64,000 bases of DNA. Origin: Euglena gracilis. Lineage: Eukaryota; Euglenida; Euglenophyceae; Euglenales. Position numbers and translations under genes: made by a program. The stretch spans positions 60,087,178-60,151,177 of the forward strand of contig CP154956.1 in NCBI GenBank assembly GCA_039621445.1. Reading direction: 5' to 3'. Positions 35,273 to 48,000 of this stretch are shown here, piece by piece (the stretch's first letter is position 1; the number at the start of each line of letters is the position of its first letter). The notes beneath the pieces are model-generated. The model did not search any database. It was not told where the DNA came from and worked only from the letters and a program-made list of their open reading frames with translations.

Positions 35273-37346
35273 CTACGCGGCCCAACACGGGGCACTCCCG
35301 GGGACCAGATTCCGCAGTTCCGCCGCCTCCCGCGCCATCTCCTCCGCGGTGCGGATTCGGCGGTTGTCGCCAAAGTCGCCGCTCGGTGCTGCCATCGCGT
35401 GGTCCAGCCTCTGCTTCTCTAGCTCCTCGTACACCTGCCATGGGCATGGGAAACCGAGCCGGCGCACTAACCGCCCAATCATACAAGACGTAATTGTGGC
35501 AAAACAAAGAAGGCGGAATTGTAACACTGGCATCCAGGCAACGGACCATGAATGCATTGCGGTGCTGCCAGCCTAATAGCAGTTGATATCAACGATATCA
35601 ACTGAAGAAGACATGGCAGAATCCATCTCCTCCCTATGTTTCAAACCAGACCCCCCCCCAAAAAATGCCCCAAAACCTACTTTTCCACACAAAGATTCTG
35701 GGATACGTGAAACACCATTCATCTCCACCGATGGTATATCCAGAAAAAAACTTTCGGTGATCCATTTTCATGAATTTCTGTGGCGCAAAACTGCGGGATT
35801 CCTGACACAGTACTCGGCGATGCCATTCCCAAATCAACAAGTGTTATGCACGTGCACTTCGGTGCGCAACGTGGTGGGTGGGTGGGTGTGGGTGAGTGGG
35901 AACTTCGGGCACGGGGCGAAGAACCTGGTCGTTGCGCTTGAAGTCGCCCTTCCGGCGGGGCAACAGGTGGACATGCACGTGTGGCACGCTCTGCCCCGCG
36001 TCAGGGCCGTCTTGGGTCCTGTCAGCAGTTCGAAGTCAAGATGCCCGGCACCATAATTAGCTGTTTGGAAAATATGCAGAACTTATTAAAATAAATGCAT
36101 CAGGCTCAGTCAGGCAAATAATCAACCGTAATCACTGATGATCTGAAAAAAGTCTCACGGACATTTTGGTTCTCCTCAGAAGAACCCTCAGTTCAAGGGT
36201 CTTGATTCTGTTAACAAACACAGCAGCAAACTGCATCCAGCTTGAATGGCAATATTGCTGACATCCACCTCAACAAAGATTCATTCATGTAAGCGCCCGT
36301 CCCAGAAAAGGATGCTCTTAGCCGAAGAGTGCCAAACGCCACAAATCTTTTTGTCCTCTATACTCTTGCTTACAAAAAAAAACAGTTTGAATATTTCTGG
36401 AAACTTTGGGATTGTTGCTTTAAAAAAAAACCTTCTGAAAAACTTCACTTTTGCTCAAAATACCCAACTTGTTTCTGTTCTTGAGTGAATGAAAACAATA
36501 TTTGGATTCCAATACAGCTGAATCATCCAGTGATGGTTCTATGCAATCGATGGAGCAGGATGTGCAAATAGTCTGCATCGAAGAAGATTTAAATCGAGAT
36601 CCCCGAAAAATGATACAAAGAAGCGACCAGCTGTACACTCACACAAAACGTCGACTGAACACGTTCTCTGTGAGTATGAATCACTTCATTGTTCCAAAAC
36701 CTGAATCGACTGTGAACGAAAATACACATATCAAAACTAAAATCACAATACTTTTCTCGTATCACGTGGACTTCAAGGAAGTACACGGTGGACCAGGAAA
36801 CGTTCGTTCTGATCTGAAATACCAAAATCAAAGTCGAGAGGCCAATTCTGTCCCTGGCAAAAGCTTCCAGCGATGCCAAAAAGGATGGAAGATGAAAACT
36901 GACCAGCCGACAACAACAAAACGGGGAACAAATCCCTCCATCGCACCTGACAAACACATTCGACCCCCATTCCCCCCACCCCCCCGAGGCGGCTGGCCGA
37001 GGGCGGTGGCGCGGTAGTGGGCCTCCAGGGCCGGGGCGAGGCGGTGGGCGGACCGCCACAGGTCCGTGACAGGCAATTTGTTTGAGACCGAAGGGGAGGG
37101 GAGTCCGGGTACCGCGGGGGAGGGGCAGTTTGGGCCCAAAACTTGATCGGCGCTCCGCTCAGCCCATCCCCCACCCCCTGGGGATGGGGGTGGGGTCCGG
37201 GGTGGACCGTCCACCACCCACAAGGGGCCTCAAAGAAATCCTGGTCCTGGACCTCCTCCGGGGTCAGGTCCGCGAAGCGGCCCACAACCCGTTTCGGGAT
37301 GAGCAGCACGTGCCCCGGGACGATGGGTTTGAGATTGACGATGCCC
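35273..37346 (-). CDS. FHIT: FHIT-type bis(5'-adenosyl)-triphosphatase (HIT family), four exons found
   Basis: Histidine-triad enzyme hydrolysing diadenosine polyphosphates. Exons on the minus strand: 37253-37346 ([19 protein letters not shown], then [11 protein letters not shown]), 36999-37064 ([19 protein letters not shown], ending in TAL), 35925-36017 ([20 protein letters not shown], then [11 protein letters not shown]) and 35273-35434 ([15 protein letters not shown]...[19 protein letters not shown], stop). HVHVHLLP is the catalytic His triad; VYEEL and the acidic EEMA.EAAELR tail match FHIT specifically within the HIT family. The last three exons are 66, 93 and 162 bases, all multiples of three, and join in phase. 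The N-terminal exon (before LVNLKP) was not found. The last intron is GT-AG (CAG|GTTCTT...GGCAG); the one before it is nonconventional. The first intron shown (GTCCAG...CTGTCACG) has ambiguous ends because of a repeated GTC. Confidence 0.9.
36018..36998 (-). other. Nonconventional intron, FHIT
   Basis: Begins GGCCAGC after codons for TAL and ends CTGACAGG before TQDGP. CAG is at +4..+6, CTG at -8..-6. Both flanks are phase 0. The alternative end CTGCTGAC would add one arginine. Confidence 0.7.
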
Positions 37347-38195
37347 CTGCCGGGGCGTCGCTGAGCGGGGGGGGGGGGGCGACTCTGATGCCTCGGCTTG
37401 CGGAGGACGCTCCCATGGGACCCGGGGCGTTAGAAATTGCATCACACCACAGCAAAATATTGAATGGAAAGGATGCAAAGGAAATGTAAGTGGCACATCA
37501 ATTGCTTTAGGACCTCCATGGTTAGCATTGGAGGCTACCCCTGCCAACGTGGCCCCCCTGGCTGGATTATGTGTCAGAATTGCTTGGTGTGCCACCGTGT
37601 CTGACACTGGGGGTTCTTTGTCGACAGCAAAGCCCCATCGTAGCACAGAGATGACTCGAAAAACACTTGCCCCGGGGTGATGACGTGCGGCCCGAAATAT
37701 CTGCCGGGAGGACAGCAGAACAATTGCCACCTTGGTGGGAGAAAAATTGATGCATCATGCGATGCTGATCACTTGGACCGTCACGCGGAGTCAACACACT
37801 CCTCAACAACCGGGAGAAAGGCAAATAAAAAGACCACAGTTTGCACGTGCCCTGGAAACTGAAGGCAGCATTTCCTAACTACAGCTGGGAAGAGAAGTGG
37901 AAGGTGGCTCTAAATACATCCTGAAGAAGCTGGCAAACAGAGGCACATACGTTTGATATCAATATGTTAATGGGGGGGGGGGGGGCGGAGGCGGGGGCTG
38001 TACAGGTTTCATTTTAGGACCCCCTGGGGAGACCCCGAAAAATCGGGCCGTCTATCTTAGGCGGCGTAAACTGCCCATGAAAAAATTGACCGGGCGCATT
38101 GGAAATCGACCCAAAAATAGCAACAAAAACCCCCCAAAAATTTTAGGTGCCAGATTTGACTTGAAAGTTTTGGAGGTTTTTTTGATGGTGTAGGA
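37347..38195. other. Probable FHIT upstream intron or flank
   Basis: Holds a G run near 37370 and one near 37975. The missing first FHIT exon may lie here but I could not point to it. Confidence 0.35.
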
Positions 38196-40955
38196 GGGGA
38201 AGCGGGAATCCGCTTCCTTTTTTTGGGGGAAGCGAAAAAACGCTTCACCCTGAACTTTTTGAAATAGCTAAAAGTGCACATATTTTTTGAATTTTGACAT
38301 CGGCGGAAGCGGATTACCGCTTCCTGTGAAACTTTTTATAGGGAAGCGGTTATCCGCTTCCTCCACTTCATATCACAACAAGTAGGCACCTTTAAGACTG
38401 ACATCAACCTCATCAACATAAGACATCATCCAACGTCTTTGCTACATTGAAACAATTGTCACCAAAAGAAGCCTTATGGCAGCAATCATCTGCTGGAAAG
38501 CACAAAGCAGGGGAAGCGTGTTTCCGCTTCCTATGGGTGGGCCAGATAAAGTAGTTGCATGTGGGGAGCAGTCAGCGATGGCCGTTCTCGCCCTATGCCA
38601 CTGGGGGGACTTATATTGGTGACGACTTCAGTGCCTATCTACTGTTGTCTAACCCCTGGGTCAGTTATGGCTTCACGAGAGCTCTCCGGCGGCTGAATGG
38701 TGACTGCCTGAACTGTGCTTGAAATGTGCCTGGACTCAGTCTGATTGCTGTGGTGCCATCTCGCATGGTTCTGGGAGCGGATGGGTGGTGGGTTTACATG
38801 GCATACAAGCAGCGTGTTTAGAATTGATTGGGGAACGGAGGCAAAAAGGCCTCTGTACAGGGATTTTGGTGATGACTTTGAGTGGCCTGTTTTGCTGTGG
38901 GTTGCTGGACACCGTGTTTTGAGGCTCCTTTGAGGACGAAAGTTGCCGGGTATGGATTAGTTTGCATGAGGCTGACACTCTGTCTGCAACACAACGTGTT
39001 TTCACCAGGCTGAAAGCCAACGGAGTTGTCTTGTTCAAGAAGGGAGGCAGCATAGAGCTGGACAATGGGTCAGGCACAATTGAGGGGGCTGAGGATCACT
39101 GAAGATTGGAACCAATCTCCTTAAACCCTGTGAAACCGTTTTCCAGGTCAATTCAGTGCTTAAACACAGCGTCCTGGAATAGGTTCTGTCAATGGGATGT
39201 GAAGGTGTCCCCAAATACCTGGTGTGCGCGGGGGGTGGGAGTGATGTGCCAGAATCAAATTGTTGAATGCACCTGGAATTATGCCAGCAGTGGAATCCGA
39301 TGAACACTTCACACAAAAGTTGGAATGAAGCGGAAACCAGCTTCGTGAGGGAGGAAGCGTAATCCCGCTTCCTCCCTATGCGGGAAGCGGTTTTGCGCTT
39401 TCTCTTTGGAAAGTGGTCCCCTCCTACCCACAGGTGGTAGAGACAGCAGAAACGGGACGTGCAGAGACTGATAAGACTGGCTGTGTGTCTCCGTGAGCCT
39501 TCTGGGAGTATGGTGAGTGTGCAGTTCACCAAGTCATGTGCTGCCGAGAGCCGTCGGTAGGCCTTGAGGACAAAGACAGCCCTCCGGAGCCCCTCTGCTG
39601 ACCAGTAACTGCAGGGGGTGGGCCATAAAAACACAAATGAAGCGGATTTGCGCTTCCTCGTTCAATCCTGGGGCAAGTCCTCCAACCGGCTGTTGCTGTT
39701 GCCGTCCCTGTGTGCGGCAGGCAATCACCTCCTCATCGTACACCCTGAATCCTCCATCAGTTCACGGAAGCGGCTTTCCGCTTCCTTGAATCAAACCTTG
39801 ACGTCTAAAGCCACTCCCCATGTTTGTCTCAGGAAAGAGGAGGCACTCTCCGAACCACATGGTAAGCCGTGTCATCCACAATGCTGCATCCCAGCTTGTT
39901 ATTGAACCCACAAAGTACTTCAGACCTATCACGTTTGGCTGAAAACCGTCCCAGACGGCCCTCCCCCCCATTCAATTCAGGCGCCGTTCGTCAATTGTCA
40001 CAATGCCCCACACCGTGCACAATGACTGCACTCGTTGGGAGGGTAAAATGCATCCCCTTTGAAAGTGCACAGCTGCGGGTCTTCCAGGGACCAAACAGGA
40101 TGGCTGCTGTGGGAACACTAATGCATGCAGGTGGCTTTCCATGTCCCGCAATACAATTGGGCCAAATCACAGCATGTCGTTGACAACCAGGTTTCCCATA
40201 TAACGGCTCTATACCTCCTGCCCCCCTCCCCATGCATTTGTGCATCATTTTGCAAGGTCCTATCCGGACCAGTTGGGCATGTTCTACGACTCGAGAAGAT
40301 GAAGGTGCCATCACAGCACAAACTAAGCCTTTGTCCACTCACCAACACCCGAAACTCCATCACATACGGCCTAGGTTGAATTGTGTATGTGCCAGATGTA
40401 GGCTGCGGGTTCCGACTTCATCTCCCCCTTGTTTTCATGCTCCTTCAGACCACTCAGGCCTTCGAAGTCATGGCCTCGAAAAATTCAAATTGTCAGGAGG
40501 AAGCGTGATTCCGCTTCCTCCTGGCCACTATGAAAATTTCAGGGGGTTTCTGCTGTATGCATCCTCGGCACCTGCGCCTGCCCCTCATTTCCACTGATTG
40601 GCGTCAAATAAGGAAGCGGTTTTTGGTAATCACCGCTTCCTCTTCTCCTCTCTGTCCTCGTGAGGCCCCATTTTGGGTCATTTTGGGTTTCGGCGCCTCC
40701 GAGTGCAGTAGAACTGGACAGTGACGAAGCGGTTTTTCGCTTCATCTGAAATTTTTGTGCCCTTTTCGCCGATTTCGGCTTGCACTCAAAATTTTATACC
40801 CCTTTTCGCTCATTTCAGCCTCCTATAGAGGTTCGTTACTCCAAGCCAAAACACCGGCAAAAACGGTCCAAATACGACCTCTTCCAAGAAAAGCTAAAAA
40901 TTTTGGGGGTTCAGACGAAGCGTTTTTCCGCTTCCTCCTCTTCCGCTTTCCGCTT
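38196..40955. repeat. Cluster of about 13 short hairpin repeats, GGAAGCGG-n4-CCGCTTCC type
   Basis: Palindromes near 38196, 38227, 38303, 38340, 38512, 39328-39372 (two), 39381, 39638, 39765, 40498, 40612, 40725 and 40916. Arms GGAAGCGG and CCGCTTCC enclose 3 to 12 mostly T-rich bases (for example GGAAGCGGTTATCCGCTTCC). The copies differ in arm mismatches and spacer. The DNA between them is unrelated, so this is not a tandem satellite. No gene was recognised in the interval. Confidence 0.85.
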
Positions 40956-41828
40956 CAAACCGTCCAAAACTGTTGGGCAGTTTATGCCTCCTAAGTCTAT
41001 GGCATTTCCCATTAAATTTTCAGTGTTTCACGCCGAAACCCATATCCAGGCCTCCGTACCTCCCCCCCCCCCGGGACGCCCTCCCCCAGGGGGTCTGGCC
41101 CCGGACCCACCCACCCCCCCTGGGTCTTCTGACTTAAAAAGGGCTGCCCCGAAGCATGATGGGTTCATCGGGCGAGCTCTGATTGCATCTCAGGCAAATT
41201 TATACACGACTTTCCAGCCGCATAGTGCGATCACTGCCGGATCTCTCCCAAGGGAAAAGGGTTTCTGTCTTGTGGTTGACTGTTGCGTGGGCGGCATGGG
41301 GGTGGGCACAACTCAGGGCTATAAATCCTTTCTGATGTCCACAACACGCTGTGGCTGATCCCACCTGACCACCAAATGTTGTCCCCCCCCCCGACCCCCC
41401 AGCAGGGTTTTCAGGGACTGAGTGGTTGGTATTTGGCAGTTGGGAGTGGGGCATGACTCGGGCCCAGGGCCGGGGCATACATGGCGGGGGGCGGCTGAGC
41501 GGCGGTGGTGTACGACCGCCGCTGCGAAGGGGAGCGATTGGGTGGGGAGTGCTGGCTGGCAACGGGAAAGCAGCCGGAGCCGAGTTGGGCTGGCTGGGGA
41601 AAAGCTGGCCCTCCAAGTGAGACCCAGGGTCCAGATCTGGGGGCAATGGGCGTAAAAAGGTGGACTGGAAATGCTCTGACAGTCACTGCTGTTAATCTAT
41701 TTGGAGGTATGAGAAAAGAAGGGATAATGCTGGAAATGGGCTGCTGGCTGGCTTCCAAAGGAAAGGTCGCCCTCTCGTGGCAGCTGTGGTAGAGAAAGGG
41801 GGAGGCAAAATGGTGGTGTTTTGCATAG
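40956..41828. other. Spacer, no gene recognised
   Basis: Contains C-runs near 41062 and 41390. GC-rich frames around 41430-41620 gave no recognisable protein or splice signals. Confidence 0.35.
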
Positions 41829-41836
41829 GGGGGGGT

Positions 41837-41907
<71 letters not shown>
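41828..41907 (+). repeat. Poly(G) tract with a 71-base uninterrupted run
   Basis: G8, one T at 41836, then 71 consecutive G from 41837 to 41907. Shorter G or C runs of 8-15 are common across the window; this is by far the longest. Confidence 0.9.
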
Positions 41908-41908
<1 letters not shown>

Positions 41909-42935
41909 GAATGTTTTGAAAATAAAAAAAACAACTTACACAGCAAATCAACAAAAGCTGCTCGAAAGGGATCCTCCAGAATCGCATCATTGTTGGAATG
42001 AACAACCCCCCAGTGTCCCCAACCCCCAGCCCCCTAGCAGATGGAAGAAGCAGGAGTAACAGCTCCAAAAGAAAGCCGACCACTCTGGAAATAAGGACCA
42101 AATCGGCGGCCAGAAGAGCACACCAGAGACCGTGAGTCACCCAGTGGTGGTTGCCTCGGTCTCCAGAGGCGGACGCTCATTGGTGTGCATTGCGGCTGTC
42201 CAGAGACATACCCTGGCGAGAGAGAGAGAGATTCCGGGGATATTCCCGAGCTTTCCAGACATATCCCAGGGGATTCCCCAATCAGGGAAAAAATTCCTCC
42301 GGTGTCTGAAGGCGATGAGGGTTTTAACGTTTCGCAAAAAACCGAAAAAATAATTCCCCCTGCCAACACTGTGATGAGATGAACGCTGCATTAGCTGACA
42401 GGAGAAGCGAAACGAACATGTGGACATCATATTGAAAAAGAAATCCACGGCATTGTCTTTTTCCCCTGGCATACAACTCAAAATTATCTGTGCTGACACG
42501 ATGCACAATCATTTTTCGCGGCGATGGAAATGATACAGATGCACACTAAATGAATGTCTGGTCGGAATCCCAACAGGTACGTCGCCCGCACCGCCAGCGA
42601 GGCGCCATGGGCCAGGTCTGGCCGAGGGAGGGGTGGGGCAGTGGAGGGGCACAGTGCCAGGCGGGTGGGGGACGGAGGCCCAAACAGCGGCAGACTGGCC
42701 ACAGCCTTCCGGTGGGGGGGGGGGTCCAAAAGCACCCCGAGATTGAACCACGGTTAGAACCCCGGGGCCCAAAAAATAAGGGAAAAATGCAAGCGTCAAA
42801 AGGAGGAGGGGCGAAAAGACACTCTACGCAAAGCCCAACCAATCAGGCCTCTGACCAAAACCAAACATGCACAGTTCTCACGAACGTGCGTGCAAACAAA
42901 ACACACACACGGCCACCACCGAAAGGCTGCCCACC

Positions 42936-43084
42936 CCGGCCGCCCACGGAGGCCCACGTCACCAGCGAGGCCCCCACGCCGACCATCCACCAGCCCAGCG
43001 CGGGCCGCGGCGCAGGTCCCCGGCCGGCGGGGCTGCTGGGCGGCGGCCCCAGCGGCCCGGCCGCCCTCATCGGGGTGGTGGTCG
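42936..43084 (-). CDS. Candidate exon with a possible membrane helix
   Basis: GC-rich block after an acceptor AACCCAG on the minus strand. The frame reads TTTPMRAAGPLGPPPSSPAG and then PALGWWMVGVGASLVTWASV, which could be a transmembrane segment, up to a donor-like GG|GTGGGC. The plus strand is also open here (GLLGGGPSGPAALIGVVVAG), so strand is uncertain. No family recognised. A second small GC-rich block at 42560-42640 may belong to the same gene. Confidence 0.3.
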
Positions 43085-43109
43085 CTGGGTTGGGCACGGG
43101 GGAGCGTTG

Positions 43110-45062
43110 AGCCGATGGCAGCCAATGTGGGGGGGCTCCAAAGACGTTGGGGGAATGCTGCCCGCCCCCACACGACCCCAGGCGGGAAGAGCAGACCTCT
43201 CTGGAGCTGCAGGAAAACAGACCTGCTTAGCGCAGACCAAAAGGTTTCCACCCTGATGTCACTCCCGCACTGACCCTGACATTGTTCTGGTCATTGTAAA
43301 ACGTCTTGTTTTGCACACAAATTCGGGCTGGACAAATAAACCGTATCATTGGTTGGCCTTTTCCCCAATTCACTTTTCTCGGGTCAAATTCAGTCTGGGA
43401 GAGAATAAAAATGCATTATCCACAAACCCACCACCATTGATGCACCCATACAAAAAATATACTTCACACAATGGACATGGGAGCAAACATTGACGGTCCT
43501 GCCGCCAAATATACAATAAAAGCCAGCACCTCCATGCTGGTAATTGTTCTGCATGTTTGCCACTTTTTTGTGTCCAAATGCCACGTTTGTAAATGTGCTT
43601 TTTGACAGGGATGCGCCTTTTTTCTAAAAAAATAATTTGAACATTGAGCTGTGGCAAGGAAACACAGGCTTTTTAAGGCGTCTTTAAATTTTTTAAACAC
43701 CTTAAAAAACCTGTGAAAATCAGTCTGGCAAAACTTTTTTGGACCGAGCAAAAAACAAAGTCACACAATCTCGTTGAAAAACACGCCAATTCAAGGGGGA
43801 GAAAATGCTTTCTGGCATCGCTGGAATATTCTCTATCTGCCCAACCTCAAAAAAAATGGGGGTTTCAACTTTATTTTTTGCTTTTGGACCCCGTTCGATG
43901 CCCAGACCAAGCTTCTTCATACCAACCCGGGGGGGGGGCATCGCAGACAACCCTCTAGGGTCACTTTCGGGCCCCGGTGCTGACCAAAGCCCATTTCGCT
44001 GCCAGGGGTACAGTACTACCCACCCCAAAACCTGATGCCCCCCCCCCCGGGTCGAAAATCCCCTTCCCCCCTGACTGCCACAGCACCCCCCCCTTCCTGG
44101 TACGAACTTTCATATCCCCCCCCCCTCATTTACACCGACGGGTCGGTATGCCACTATCTTGAAACACCGGGGGGGGGGGGGGGTCGGTATGGATGGGTCA
44201 AGGTGCTCGACTGGGGGGGGGGGGGGCGAAGCGACGTGCATTCAATCCGTTCATTTTTCACCAAAAGGTGAACGCTGGGCATAACCTGAACGCTCTCTTT
44301 GTGTTTACTGTTTTCTCCTGTGTGTTTTGCTTTGCTTTACCTCAGTGCACTGGATGCAAGCGAGGTGTTCGGGATAAATGGATTTCTGCTGATTTTTCCT
44401 ATGGGTCCGTATAAACGGGGGGAGTATGAATGGGGGTAAAAAAAGCCTTGCCCAGACGACCCTTGGACCGCCCTTGGAAAATACAACCTTAGCTTTAAAA
44501 AAATTTTAAGGTTCTTTTTAAAAACCTTAAAATTTAAAAAAAATTTCCGCCTTAAGAAATGATGCCTTGCCATGCTGTGTCCCAGCCAACGGAACAGGGA
44601 CGTGTGAAACTTTGGGATGCCCAGCCCGCAGTGCCTGGCACTGCACTGCACATGTGTGTCGACAGCTCAACAGCAGATCCATGGGTCATTCAACGTGACC
44701 TTCCATGTTCATGTGTGTTTCTTACCTCACTTGTTCTATAATCACATGGTCTGGTTCTGCAGTCAACAAATTATCCCCAGGCCATGCCTGTGAATCTGTG
44801 CACAAGAGATTTTGCTTTCCTTGTTCCTTTTCTTCGCCAATCCTTTTTTGAACGGCTCAACGCATGGTGCAAAACTGCAGACCAAAACGTCCAGACCAAC
44901 ATATCGAAAAACACCTCTGCGTTGGCGAACAAGGGAAAACCCTGCGGCGGGTCAGCGGGGGTGAGAGGCGTCCAGACAACACTTGCGACGGCCTCTGAAA
45001 CGAGCCGTTGGGCGGCATCGGCATGTGGGTCAGGCTACGGGGGCGGGGAGGGGCAAGGCCCC
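43110..45062. other. Spacer downstream of the FSP1-like gene
   Basis: No exon supported. A G/C-run-rich segment at about 43925-44240 resembles the interiors of the MITEs but its ends were not resolved. A self-complementary stretch near 44490-44545 (AAAAATTTTAAGG against CCTTAAAATTT) could form a hairpin. Confidence 0.35.
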
Positions 45063-48000
45063 TCAGTGCTGCTTCCCCGCGGTGGTGGGGGCGGGGACCA
45101 CGGTGTGGGCCGGCGCGGAGCGGTCGGGCGGGACGAGGCGGCCGAGCAGCGGCGTCACGGCGTCCATCAGCCACCACAGCGCGCGGCCGCCCACCCCGCC
45201 GTACACGTCGTCCAGCCCAGGCTGGCCTTTACTTGCTGTGTCAGGGGATTGGGTGGGGAGGGGTGATGCCGGCAGTCCAAACAGGCACCACCCAGGGGGA
45301 ATATCCCCCTGTGACCCATGAACACCAAAATGACAAAACTTTTATTCGAACGGGGGGTGGTCGCTGGGTCGGTGGGGGGGGGGGATGGGTTTTATCCGAG
45401 AAGTTGCGGCTGAATAAAAACGACCTTTCTTGTTTCCGGCACATCGACATCCGTCACGTTGGGCACCTTGAGCTTGCCTTGCCCCTCGCACCCTCTGGGT
45501 GGGCAGCCTCGCCTTGAAAGCAAGCCTGGCCCAGCTTGCTGTACTTGATGAGGCGCTTGACAGGGCCCGCCAGGGGGCCGGGGAGGACGAGGGAGTTGAA
45601 GACGACGACGCCGTCCCAGCGGCCGAGGGTGACGCACTCCACGGTGGGCAGCCGCGCCGCGGGCGTGCCGGGGAAGGCGGCGAGGGCGGCCGGGCGGCCC
45701 TGAAGCAGCCTGGGTGGGGGGTTGGGGTGAGTGCTCAATGGGTCCCATTTTTTGAACGTTTCGAGATTTTTCAGATTTTGGTGCCAAAAAACTTTGACGC
45801 ATGATTTGCTGCGTATGTCTGGGCCCCCCAGGCCAGTGGTTTCACCCGCCGAACGTCCATGAGAAATTGTTCGGACGGACAATTCTTTCCTTGGGACACC
45901 ATATTGGCTCGGAAAACTTTTCTTTGCAGGCGGGGATTGGGTTATGGTTAGAATTCACTGATCACTGGAATGTGAGAGTTAAATTGTGCTGTTGAGATTT
46001 TTTGGGAAATAATTAACTGCTGCTCCTCCCCTGTGGAGTCCAGTGGTTAAACAGGGTGCAGGGTCCCACTTTTTCGGCCAACGTGAATCTTTGTTTCGCA
46101 CCCCAATTCCCATTTTTATCTGTTCCAATTATGACTGGTAGGTCAGGATTAGGATTAGGGCTAGGGTTTATTTGGGAAAAAACTTAAGCCAAATTTTGGG
46201 TTGGAATCTGGATGTGAGCCTTGAAAAAGGCCCGACTTGGGCCTAAAGGAGACCAAAATCGCCCCCAAAAACCCAACCGAGGCCGAAATCACCCGGTCAG
46301 GCTGAAATTCCAACCCTCACTGAATCTAACATTTTGTTGTTTTTTTTGGATTTTTTCTTTGTTTTTGAATCTTGCTCGGCAGCCAACGAATACTTGGCCT
46401 TAACATCACCTCAAATTTGCGAGGCTCCCATTTACAATGAAACCAAAGCAGAAAAAAAAGTGGTACCCCTATAACCAAACACTTCCATTCATGTCAACCC
46501 CAGGAGCGAGAGCCCTGCAATCAAAAAGAAACTGCAGTAAAAGGCGGGCGCTCCTGCGATTGGAACAGGGCACTCCTGTGCTCTCACACCAGTTATCTGT
46601 CTGTTCCTTCCTCCTGGTGGAATGCAATGGAACTTGGCCCCCTGTGTGCACTGTGGCTGCTTTTTTGGCTGCTTGGCTGCTTGGCTGCTTGGCCCCCCCA
46701 GGGGGCCAGTTGTTTGCATGGGATCAATTACTGCCACTGTAACTAGCACTCAGGTTTCATCTGTCGAGTCATCATGGATGATGCTGAAAACATAGTTACA
46801 TCATCATAGGCAAAACAATCCCCCCAAAAAACCCGCTTTGGTTTGGCGGGCACATGTGTTCCTCAGGCACATCCCTCAGGCACAACTATGCCACACAGGA
46901 GGCATTGAACAGGAAAACCTCCGACCAGCTTCATTGTTTGGCGATGCAAATGTGTGCTTCCCAGCTGGAATTTTGCTGAAAATTGGTGGAATTCGAGAAA
47001 AATGAATGCCTAATATATTGTAAAACATGGACGACTTTGGCAATTTGATTTTCCCGACGAAATATAACCAGCCCCAAATATGACCCCCCCCAAGGGTCTT
47101 GAAATGCCACACAAATGTGAAACCGGAGTGCCATGCGCTTATCTTTGGGGGGGTGTAAATGAACCCGAAAGGAGGAAACCAAACATTTGGGATGTGGTGA
47201 TGAAAAAAAGACAAAACACAAACAAAATTCGGCTTTGGCGACTTCACAGGACAAAATTTTACCCACAAAAAATACAAAAAGTAAATGGAAGAAGAAAAAT
47301 ATTTAAATATTTAAAAAGAGAGAGAGAGACCACACAATTATTATCAAAATGCACACCGAACAATGTTCTTGGCACCCACCACGGCCGTGTTCTCCGCTAC
47401 GTACGCACTTTTGCCACATCGATCGGACCCACACCCGCAGACCTGGTAATCAAAATTATGAGAACCTCGTGCTTGGTGGAAACCTCTGGGGCTGCAAACT
47501 TCCTGTTGAATTGCACTGCAGCAAAATCTCGGTTACCGGACTAAACATCTCTTTATGTTGCTAAGCACCATTTGGAACTTCAGATAATAACATGGAGCAG
47601 ATCATTATTGCACAACTCCATTATTATTCTGTCCATAGCAACAGATAACCTCAAAAAAAATGCTATTTGTTCAGGAACGAACACAAGAAATCTGGATTTA
47701 ATGGCCATGGCGAAACCACAAAACGGTCATATCTCGGCCCAGGCGAGGAGTTGGCCCAAACCGCGCATGCCGGTGGACAGGGCGTCCCAAAGTTGTGGAA
47801 TGAGGTACTCTTTTTTTTTAATACTTTTTCTCAACTCCCCAGCATTTTCGAAGTATTTTGAATTCTTCGATGTTTTGACCCCAAAAATGACCCCTTTTGC
47901 CTGTCCAATGAAACTTCTTTGGGGAAAAAAAAACGGTAGACAACTTTTTTGCTCGGGCCACATCTCCGGACTGGCGGGGAGTTGGGGGCAAAGTGAGGGC

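Noticed and set aside
36502-37017. 171-codon plus-strand open frame
   Set aside because: It lies in the FHIT nonconventional intron, antisense, with no protein-like conservation visible.
38196-40955. CRISPR array
   Set aside because: Repeats are unequal, irregularly spaced and palindromic, spacers are hundreds of bases, and the DNA is eukaryotic.
46146-46172. TTAGGATTAGGGCTAGGGTTTA, like telomeric repeat
   Set aside because: Only two or three degenerate units; no array.
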